A stretch of 7,666 nucleotides of DNA, from the NCBI GenBank assembly GCA_005801395.1, contig SYDV01000360.1, forward strand, positions 1 to 7,666. The letters run 5' to 3'. The position numbers were made by a program, and so were the translations under genes. Shown piece after piece: positions 1-5,805 of the stretch. This stretch comes from Planctomycetia bacterium. GTDB lineage: Bacteria > Planctomycetota > UBA11346. Under the pieces are notes generated by a model that searched no databases, had not been told where the DNA came from, and was given only the letters and a program-made list of their open reading frames with translations. The first letter of the stretch is position 1. Each line of letters opens with the position of its first letter.

Positions 1-1186
1 AATAAGCGATGACGCCGGCTTTTTCCGCTTGCGTAATTCCAGCGCTTAACCAACGGCGTAATTCTTCTGCGACGGCACGGCCATCGGCGTAGCGTTTTTG
101 CGGATCGCTTTGCAGGCAATGCAAGGCTACGGCGACTAATCCACGTGGTAGGTTGCGGTTTTGTAACGGTGTTACATCAATGGCATTCGCCGGTAGGCCG
201 TGGGAAAATGATTGATCTGAAGCGGAGCGACTTGGTGCTACGGCGCTTGTGGGGGTATTGGTCGAACGCGGACCATGGCCAGTCAATAACGCCATTAATA
301 AACCGCCCAGGGCGAAAACATCCATGCGCGGATCTGCTGGCGCACCGTGAAATTGTTCTGGAGCCATCCAACCAGGAGTTCCTAAACGATACGTGCCAAT
401 GGTGGAATGTGAGTCCTGGTTAGCGGTACGCGGCAATAAACCGGTGGGATTGGTTGGTTGTGCCGCATTGGAAACCACTCCTGCTAAACCCCAATCAATC
501 ACGTAGATCGCACCGAGCGATCCGACGATGACGTTGTCGGGTTTTAAATCGCGATGTACCACGCCACGACGGTGGGCATAAGCAATCGCTTCGGTGATGC
601 GCAGCATGAGCTCAGCCAAGCGTGCTAAATCTAACGGTTGAGTGCGCGTGAGTTGACGAGCCACCAAAGTAGTCAGCGAATTTCCGTCGAGTCGTTTCAT
701 CACAAAGGCAGGTTCGCCTAAAGCCGCAACGCCAACATCATGGACAGGGACAATACCTGGGTGTTCGAGTTGCGCCGTTATTGCTGCTTCACGTCGGAAC
801 GTGCGCAAGCGTGCGGCATAACTCGCTATCGTTTCATCAACGCGCCGGGAACGGCAACGCTTTAATGCCACTTCGCGGCCAAGCACCGTATCAAAAGCTG
901 ATTCCACGATACCCATACCGCCAGCGCCTAAACGGCGGTCGATGCGATAACGTTCAGGGCCTAAACCTTCGGGCGTGAAAGCTGAAGGGCTGGTGGCTTC
1001 TGCAATAATAGTTGCTGATGATGATAAATAAGTGTCTTTAAGTTCTGAGACGGGTTCTTCGGTGCCCAGCAAGCGCGCTTGTTCTTCGGGTGATTGCGCG
1101 GTGATCCAGGCATCAACCGCCTCAAATCGCGTCAATTCCAAACGCCCTTCGCGGTAAGCGATTAAATCATCGGATGTCGGTGTCAT
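1..1186 (-). CDS. Hanks-type Ser/Thr protein kinase, N-terminal 395 residues (C-terminus beyond window)
   Basis: This is a eukaryote-like protein kinase that should transfer phosphate from ATP to Ser/Thr of target proteins. The frame is open for 395 codons from ATG 1186 to the window edge. The glycine-rich loop GAGGMG is at residues 87-92, the ATP-binding lysine at K109 (VALKR), the likely helix-C glutamate at E133, the catalytic loop HRDLKPDN at 211-218, DWG (instead of DFG) at 231-233 and APE at 275-277. All key catalytic residues are present, so it should be active. Residues 1-75 precede the kinase domain; about 7-40 look helical and acidic. The domain seems to end near residue 380, and what follows is cut off, so a membrane segment or sensor domain cannot be judged. 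The ATG overlaps the copA stop as ATGA, an in-frame TAG lies just upstream, and no clear Shine-Dalgarno is seen, which suggests translational coupling to copA. The substrate is unknown. Confidence 0.93.
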   Translation of the reverse strand, partial: MTPTSDDLIAYREGRLELTRFEAVDAWITAQSPEEQARLLGTEEPVSELKDTYLSSSATIIAEATSPSAFTPEGLGPERYRIDRRLGAGGMGIVESAFDTVLGREVALKRCRSRRVDETIASYAARLRTFRREAAITAQLEHPGIVPVHDVGVAALGEPAFVMKRLDGNSLTTLVARQLTRTQPLDLARLAELMLRITEAIAYAHRRGVVHRDLKPDNVIVGSLGAIYVIDWGLAGVVSNAAQPTNPTGLLPRTANQDSHSTIGTYRLGTPGWMAPEQFHGAPADPRMDVFALGGLLMALLTGHGPRSTNTPTSAVAPSRSASDQSFSHGLPANAIDVTPLQNRNLPRGLVAVALHCLQSDPQKRYADGRAVAEELRRWLSAGITQAEKAGVIAY

Positions 1187-3366
1187 CGGTGTCGGCCTAA
1201 GCGCAGACTATTACCAATAACCGTCACGGATGAAGCGGCCATTGTCGCTGCTGCCACCATAGGGTCTAATAACACACCGGTGAATGGATACAGCGCACCT
1301 GCGGCAATGGGGATGGCCAGCACATTATAAATGAATGCTCCAGCTAAGTTTTGTTTAATGGTGAGCATGGTGGCGCGCGATAAGTCCATCATGGCAACGA
1401 CGCCATCGACTCGGCCAGAAAGCACCACCACATCACCAGCACCACAAGCGATGGCATTTGCTTTATTCGTGGTGGCCATGGTCATGCCCACGTTTGCACA
1501 ACTGAGTGCTGGAGCATCATTTATTCCATCGCCCAGCATGAGCACTTTTTGGCCTTGTTGCTGCCATTGTTTTATGAGTGTTAATTTATCGGCGGGTAAT
1601 AATCCGGCTCGTACCTCGGTAATTTCCAACGAGTCTGCCACGGCTTGTGCTGAGTTAAGTTGATCGCCAGTTAGCAAAGCAATCGTATAACCACGTTGTC
1701 GCAAGTTGGTGAGCGCTGGTTTGGCGCCAGGTTTAATGGTGTCGCAGAGCGCCAACATTCCGATTAATTTTTTATCACAGGCGACAAAAACCCCCGTTGT
1801 TGCATCTAATACCATATTCAACAACGGTCCTTCGATTCCCTGGGCCCGCAGATAACGCGCATTACCTACGATGATGGCGCGGTCGGAAACTATGCCGCGT
1901 ACGCCGTGTCCTGGTTCAACATGTAAATTGTGCGCTGGCTCAAGTAACAATAATTTGTCGGTGGCAGCGCGACGAATGGCAATGGCTAAGGGGTGTTCAG
2001 AACTACTTTCGACGGCAGCAGCAAATCTGAGCACCTCGTTTTCACTGACATCACCTTCACATAAAATGCGATCAACCTGTGGATAACCATGTGTGAGCGT
2101 GCCAGTTTTATCACAGGCAATAAGCGTAATTTGTGCCGCTTGTTCTAGTGCCGCGCCATGACGAATGAGTAATCCGAGTTGAGCCGCACGTCCCACCGCA
2201 ACCATCACCGCAGTGGGTGTGGCGAGCCCAAGCGCACAAGGACAGGCAATAACTAATACGCTAGCGCTAGCGAGTACCGCGTGCGCTAGCAATTCTGGAG
2301 CGATTAAGCACCAGACGGCAAACGTGATTGTCGCAATAATTAAAACGATAGGCACAAATACAGCACTGATGCGATCCGCTAAATGGGCAATCGGTGGTTT
2401 TGCACCTTGGGCGGTTCGTACTTGTTCAATCAACTGTGCAAGAACGCTATCCGCACCGACCCGGGTGGTACGCATCACCACCATTCCATCGGTAATTACC
2501 GTGCCTCCGATGAGGTTATCGCCTACGTCTTTAGTTGTGGGCAGCGCTTCACCAGTCAGCATGGCTTCATCGACTTGGGCGTTACCAGAAATAATTTTTC
2601 CATCGACTGGCACGGTTTCACCAGTGCGTACCCGCACGAGATCATCGACGCGTAATTCTCCAACAAGAACCGGCGTTTCTTGGTCACCGTCCAAACGTGT
2701 CGCCGTCGGTGGCCGTCGGTTTATTAAAGCGGTAATGGCCGCCGCCGTATTGCCACGAGCTCGTGCTTCCAAATAGCGACCGATTAATACTAAAGCAATA
2801 ATAACCGCTGCGCTTTCAAAATAAATTGGCAGAGGGCCAGGCCACCAATGGGGTGCTAATACTGCAGACAAGCTCAAACCATAAGCCGCACTTACCCCGA
2901 GGGTAATAAGCGAGTCCATGCCTAGTTGCCCGTGGCGTAATCCTTTAATGGCCGTCGTAAATATGCCGCGTCCGGGACCAATCATGACTAGGGTGGTTAA
3001 AACGCCTTGTATCCACCAGCTAAGTGCGTGGTGCCAATGAGTCATACCTAAAACCATAACGGGCAATGCTAAGGTTATGGCCAACAGCGATTGTTGTTTC
3101 TCTGGAATATTTTTTGGTCGATGATCAGGTATTTCGCCTTCATCGGCTTCTTCTGGGACAAACCCACCATCGTGCAATCGCGTTTTAATGGATGCGAGGT
3201 TCGCACGCGTTGGATCAAACGTAATATGAGCTTCTTTGGTCGCTAAATTAACGGTGGCTGAAGTAACACCGGTCGTGGTGGTCAATACTTGCTCAGCTCG
3301 CGTTACGCATGACGCGCAGTGCAGACCTTCTACTAAGGTCAGGCGAACGTGTGCGAGCGCCGTCAT
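1183..3366 (-). CDS. copA: Cu(I)-exporting P-type ATPase (P1B-1 class)
   Basis: This 727-residue inner-membrane pump uses ATP to move Cu(I) out of the cytoplasm. In order, it has one N-terminal heavy-metal-binding domain (about 6-70) with GLHCASC (C17, C20), membrane segments from about 93 to 198, the actuator-domain TGE at 271-273, and the ion-path CPC at 375-377. The phosphorylation motif DKTGT is at 419-423 (D419 is phosphorylated), the HP motif at 458-459, the nucleotide-binding GHGVRG at 486-491 and GDGIND at 612-617. The last two membrane segments carry YN (680-681) and MxxSS (M709, S712, S713), the residues that mark the Cu(I) class rather than the Zn/Cd/Pb class. Length and domain order are normal for the family, at the short end because there is only one metal-binding domain. 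It starts 3 nt after copZ, with only a weak AGG about 9 nt before the ATG, and overlaps the kinase gene by 4 nt. Silver could also be a substrate, as in many CopA proteins. Confidence 0.96.
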   Translation of the reverse strand: MTALAHVRLTLVEGLHCASCVTRAEQVLTTTTGVTSATVNLATKEAHITFDPTRANLASIKTRLHDGGFVPEEADEGEIPDHRPKNIPEKQQSLLAITLALPVMVLGMTHWHHALSWWIQGVLTTLVMIGPGRGIFTTAIKGLRHGQLGMDSLITLGVSAAYGLSLSAVLAPHWWPGPLPIYFESAAVIIALVLIGRYLEARARGNTAAAITALINRRPPTATRLDGDQETPVLVGELRVDDLVRVRTGETVPVDGKIISGNAQVDEAMLTGEALPTTKDVGDNLIGGTVITDGMVVMRTTRVGADSVLAQLIEQVRTAQGAKPPIAHLADRISAVFVPIVLIIATITFAVWCLIAPELLAHAVLASASVLVIACPCALGLATPTAVMVAVGRAAQLGLLIRHGAALEQAAQITLIACDKTGTLTHGYPQVDRILCEGDVSENEVLRFAAAVESSSEHPLAIAIRRAATDKLLLLEPAHNLHVEPGHGVRGIVSDRAIIVGNARYLRAQGIEGPLLNMVLDATTGVFVACDKKLIGMLALCDTIKPGAKPALTNLRQRGYTIALLTGDQLNSAQAVADSLEITEVRAGLLPADKLTLIKQWQQQGQKVLMLGDGINDAPALSCANVGMTMATTNKANAIACGAGDVVVLSGRVDGVVAMMDLSRATMLTIKQNLAGAFIYNVLAIPIAAGALYPFTGVLLDPMVAAATMAASSVTVIGNSLRLGRHR

Positions 3367-3369
3367 AAT

Positions 3370-3591
3370 TTACGCCTGAGCGATTTCAGGTCCTCGACGG
3401 AAACCCGCTTTAATTAAAGCCACATCAAGTGCGCTCGATGGTAATTGTTCAGTAGCAGTAATCAGCGCCTGATGCTCGGATAAATTAACGTCAACCCGCA
3501 GTACCCCAGGGACTTTTTGCAAAGCCTTGGTTACGGCAGCGGCACATCCACCACACGTCATGCCATCAACCGGAAGCGAAAAGGTACGCAT
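3370..3591 (-). CDS. copZ: CopZ-like copper chaperone (free heavy-metal-associated domain)
   Basis: This 73-residue cytoplasmic protein is a single heavy-metal-associated domain with the Cu(I)-binding motif GMTCGGC (C13 and C16) after the first beta strand. Proteins of this family bind one Cu(I) between the two cysteines and pass it to the N-terminal domain of a CopA-type ATPase. The next gene is exactly such an ATPase, 3 nt downstream, so the two are almost certainly one operon. The start is well fixed: an in-frame TAA lies 30 nt upstream with no ATG between. No Shine-Dalgarno is visible before the ATG. The end (about residues 60-73) is a short basic and polar tail. A mercury-binding MerP-like role is less likely because there is no export signal and the partner is a Cu(I) pump. 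Confidence 0.9.
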   Translation of the reverse strand: MRTFSLPVDGMTCGGCAAAVTKALQKVPGVLRVDVNLSEHQALITATEQLPSSALDVALIKAGFRRGPEIAQA

Positions 3592-3658
3592 GGTAATGAA
3601 GCTAAGCGCTGAAAACCATTATGCGAGATGGATGTGAATGCAGGAGCACAAGAGATGC
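3592..3658 (-). promoter_or_regulatory. copZ upstream region with a possible -10 box
   Basis: This 67-nt stretch lies between the inverted-repeat element and the copZ ATG. Read on the minus strand it contains CATAAT (3623-3618), one mismatch from a sigma-70 -10 box and about 26 nt before the ATG. No good -35 box sits 16-18 nt upstream; TTGTGC (3651-3646) is 22 nt away, too far even for the 19-20 nt spacers of MerR-type promoters. I see no convincing CueR or CsoR operator. The transcription start could equally lie farther upstream, within or before the inverted-repeat element. Confidence 0.2.
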
Positions 3659-3688
3659 GAAGAAGGAAAAAGAAGGCATTCACAGGAG
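3659..3688 (+). repeat. Left arm of long inverted repeat
   Basis: This arm matches the reverse complement of 3811-3840 at 25 of 30 positions. The core at 3672-3688 (GAAGGCATTCACAGGAG) differs from its partner at one base only. The arm is purine-rich at its outer end. It could be the closing stem of an RNA or a terminal repeat of a small mobile element; no target-site duplication is seen directly at the outer ends. Confidence 0.75.
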
Positions 3689-3810
3689 TGGCAGTAACCC
3701 GTTCGGGTGTTAGACGCGGAGGTTAGAGGAAGAGAACTGTTATGCTTGATCTTTTAGCCATGCGTCGCCAAAGGTAATTTCCAAACTTAATCGGCTGTCT
3801 TCCTCCGCGC

Positions 3811-3840
3811 CTCCTGTGAAGGCCTTCCTTTTCATTCATT
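3811..3840 (-). repeat. Right arm of long inverted repeat
   Basis: This is the partner of the arm at 3659-3688. It includes a 10-bp perfect palindrome GAAGGCCTTC at 3818-3827, which the left arm lacks because of its single core mismatch. The arms are separated by 122 nt. The outer end lies 16 nt beyond the stop codon of the orphan gene at 3857-4279. Confidence 0.75.
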
Positions 3841-3856
3841 TCACCTAACGAGCATG

Positions 3857-4279
3857 TTATGCTTTACCCGTTTTCAGTCGTTTTTTTAGCAAGTCGTGCA
3901 TTTTATGATTGGCGTCGTCTAAGGCGTCGTAAATGTGATGAGCTAATTTTTGAATTTTTGTCTGTGCTTGCGGCGTAACATTAACATGAATCCAGGCGTG
4001 AAATTGGCGTAGGTTTGTTATGGTGTAGGCGCAGTATTCTTTGGTATCAATGTCATTGAACAGTTTAGATATTCCATCAGTCTCAATGACGATACTTTTT
4101 CTTTTACTGCCAGCAATTTGGTTAATGGTGACCACTAATGCGCCACAGCTAACGGCGTATAAAGACATGACGATGCGGTGAATTGCTAAGCGTTCAGCCG
4201 CATCGGCATGGGTGAGGCATTTATTGGTTAGTGATTTCAGTTCGTCACATTGGTTGAGTAGTTCTTGTGACACCTGCAT
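3857..4279 (-). CDS. Orphan hypothetical protein, 140 aa
   Basis: I do not recognise this protein. It looks mainly helical: helices at about 3-22 and 26-57, a mixed segment with a short strand-like IVIE near 63-66, and a basic helix at about 104-137 rich in Lys and His. The stretch at 36-53 is hydrophobic but has no typical signal-peptide or membrane-anchor pattern, so it is probably cytoplasmic. Cysteines are at 11, 21, 45 and 83 with no CxxC motif. It begins 24 nt after the sulfatase stop; a GGAG lies 12 nt before the ATG, rather far for a good ribosome site. By hand count its DNA is about 42% G+C (3901-4260), against about 48% in sampled sulfatase and 53% in sampled copA sequence, and it uses rare-looking codons such as AGA. 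This hints at a different origin. It could be a real gene of narrow distribution; the chance of a spurious frame of this length is small. Confidence 0.65.
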   Translation of the reverse strand: MQVSQELLNQCDELKSLTNKCLTHADAAERLAIHRIVMSLYAVSCGALVVTINQIAGSKRKSIVIETDGISKLFNDIDTKEYCAYTITNLRQFHAWIHVNVTPQAQTKIQKLAHHIYDALDDANHKMHDLLKKRLKTGKA

Positions 4280-4303
4280 AATGAAGCAAGACTCCGGCGT
4301 TAA

Positions 4304-5698
4304 TCATTTGCCAGTTTCTGCAGCTAAAAGCTTTTTCAAGTCCGCTAAGGTTGCAGCATGTGCTGGGTCTTTTGCTAGGTTGTTTAGTTCCCCAGGATCT
4401 GTGTCGTGATCATATAATTCAACCCCTTCTTTTCCACCGGACCATTCGCTGTAGCGCCAGCGTTCGGTGCGGATGGAGCGTCCATCGCGTACCATGCTGA
4501 ACGCGGCGGTGCGGACTTTGGCATTCGCATCAACTAATTGCGGACGCAAACTGACGCCGGATAAATAGTCTGGTTTTTTAATGCCGCAGATATCAGCGAG
4601 CGTGGGAAACAAATCGATTAATTCAGCGGGACTGGCGCTGGTTTTTCCCTGCTGAATTCCAGGTCCGGCAATAATCATCGGTACTTGTGATTGACGATCG
4701 AAAATGCTCATTTTTTGCCACAAACCATGTTCGCCTAGTGAATAGCCATGATCAGAAGTAAAAATAACAATGGTGTTGTCGCGTAGACCTTCGGCGTCGA
4801 GCGCGGCTAATACTTTGGCAACTTGGGCATCCATGTGGCTGGTCGAAGCGCGATAGGCTTGAATGCACTCACGCCGCATATCGTCGGTCATTTTATCTTG
4901 TTCTTTTTTGTGACTCGCCAGCGCCGCTTTAGGAATGCTAGGAGGGTTTTGGTCGGGATGATTAATGCCCGATAATTTTATTTGATCGCGGGGATATTTT
5001 TCAAACCATTTTTTTGGCGCAACGTACGGAGTATGCGGACGATAAAAACCTACGGCCAAAAAGAACGGATTGCCTTTTAGTTTTTTAAGTTCGCTAATCG
5101 CGGCATCAGCAGCGATGCCATCGGTATATTGTGCATCTTCGCCTTCATCAGCGAGCCAACTGAGCGTGCCGCCAAATTGTCCAGGAGTTAGGGTGATGAT
5201 TTTGTCTTCGACGTCTTTATCGCGACCGCGTGGATTAATGACGTAGTCCCATGATGGTTTGTCATCTAAGCCATCGGTGCCAATTTCTTTTGGCACGCCA
5301 TAATGATAAAGCTTACCAATTCGTACGGCTTTATAACCAGCTTTGCGAAAGGCTTCAGGCATGGTTACTAAATTGGGTACTAATTCACGCACGACCTTGG
5401 CATTATCAAATACTTTGGTGCGATCTGGGCGTAGCCCAGTTAAGAATGATGAACGGCTTGGATTACAAAGCGGATATTGGCAATACGCATGACTAAAACG
5501 TACGCCGCGTGCGGCTAAACTGTCGATTCCCGGCGTGTACATAAATGATTTACCATAACATCCCAGATCCGTGTTCAAATCGTCGGACACAATCAGTAAG
5601 ATATTCGGTCGATCCGCTGCGGTTACTGCGACGGCGATAAGCACGAGCAATGATAGGCGCAGATTTAGGAGCGTGAGTTTAATAGAGGTAGTGGGCAT
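4304..5698 (-). CDS. Secreted sulfatase, iduronate-2-sulfatase-like (alkaline phosphatase superfamily)
   Basis: This 464-residue type I sulfatase should hydrolyse sulfate esters, probably on a sulfated polysaccharide, outside the cytoplasm. A signal peptide is evident: hydrophobic LSLLVLIAVAV (15-25) with likely cleavage after A27 (VTA). The mature part begins with the superfamily strand NILLIVSDD, whose D39/D40 are metal ligands. The sulfatase signature CNPSR is at 78-82, with C78 being the residue converted to formylglycine, followed by SSFLTG. GKLYH (128-132), RPHTPY (220-225) and TSDHGYSLGEHGLWQK (314-329) match the iduronate-2-sulfatase-like branch, and the C-terminal ELYDHDTDPGELNNLA is typical of it. 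Length is usual for bacterial members and the active site looks complete. It has a strong Shine-Dalgarno. The 107-nt gap upstream could hold its own promoter, though I see no clear one. No sulfatase-maturating enzyme is in the window. The exact sugar substrate cannot be read from the sequence. Confidence 0.94.
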   Translation of the reverse strand: MPTTSIKLTLLNLRLSLLVLIAVAVTAADRPNILLIVSDDLNTDLGCYGKSFMYTPGIDSLAARGVRFSHAYCQYPLCNPSRSSFLTGLRPDRTKVFDNAKVVRELVPNLVTMPEAFRKAGYKAVRIGKLYHYGVPKEIGTDGLDDKPSWDYVINPRGRDKDVEDKIITLTPGQFGGTLSWLADEGEDAQYTDGIAADAAISELKKLKGNPFFLAVGFYRPHTPYVAPKKWFEKYPRDQIKLSGINHPDQNPPSIPKAALASHKKEQDKMTDDMRRECIQAYRASTSHMDAQVAKVLAALDAEGLRDNTIVIFTSDHGYSLGEHGLWQKMSIFDRQSQVPMIIAGPGIQQGKTSASPAELIDLFPTLADICGIKKPDYLSGVSLRPQLVDANAKVRTAAFSMVRDGRSIRTERWRYSEWSGGKEGVELYDHDTDPGELNNLAKDPAHAATLADLKKLLAAETGK

Positions 5699-5704
5699 AG
5701 GTAT

Positions 5705-5709
5705 CTCCT
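5705..5709 (-). promoter_or_regulatory. Ribosome binding site of the sulfatase gene
   Basis: On the minus strand AGGAG lies 6 nt before the sulfatase ATG (5698), within TAGGAGAT. It is the only strong, well-spaced Shine-Dalgarno in the window and fixes the start that gives the signal peptide. Confidence 0.85.
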
Positions 5710-5805
5710 ACGGTCATGAGTCATCTGCGCTGTTGTAGAATTTTCCAGCATGGATAGTCGATGGAATAAATTGCCGTTACCTTAGTGAAACTAACATTAA
5801 AAATC

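Larger units (their letters stand above)
3659..3840 (-). ncRNA. Candidate structured RNA or small interspersed repeat bounded by inverted repeats
   Basis: The ends of this 182-nt stretch are inverted repeats (3659-3688 and 3811-3840) that match at 25 of 30 positions, including a 17-nt core with one mismatch (3672-3688 with 3811-3827). Inside them, CGCGGAGG at 3715-3722 pairs exactly with 3802-3809, and AAGA at 3730-3733 with TCTT at 3798-3801 after a 7-nt bulge. A small hairpin ACCC-GTTC-GGGT (3697-3708) sits between the outer and inner stems. The nesting of several pairings in one order favours a folded RNA. The minus strand is my choice because one mismatch in the outer stem (3671) becomes a G-U pair there, the 3' arm is followed by a U-rich tract near 3671-3667, and the flanking genes run that way. 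It could instead be a miniature transposable element, a terminator/attenuator between the sulfatase group and copZ, or a lineage repeat. No known RNA family is recognised with certainty. Confidence 0.45.

Noticed and set aside
2213..2776. Plus-strand open frame of 187 codons inside copA
   Set aside because: It is antisense to the conserved CPC, TGE and membrane-segment part of copA, its translation is low-complexity Ala/Ser/Thr/Arg, and it has no recognisable domain. It is a shadow of the real gene.
3697..3712. tRNA-like T-loop (CCCGTTCGGG)
   Set aside because: The GTTCG resembles a tRNA T-loop, but no acceptor stem, D-arm or anticodon arm can be placed around it. It fits better as a small hairpin of the larger element.
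3851..3863. Small palindrome AGCAT-GTT-ATGCT at the end of the orphan gene, as a terminator
   Set aside because: The stem is only 5 bp, A+T-rich, overlaps the stop codon and has no T-run after it, so it is not a credible intrinsic terminator.
3738..3864. Ten-base direct repeat TGTTATGCTT at 3738-3747 and 3855-3864
   Set aside because: One copy lies inside the inverted-repeat element and the other covers the orphan gene's stop codon. A single 10-mer match is within reach of chance in this stretch and marks no clear boundary.
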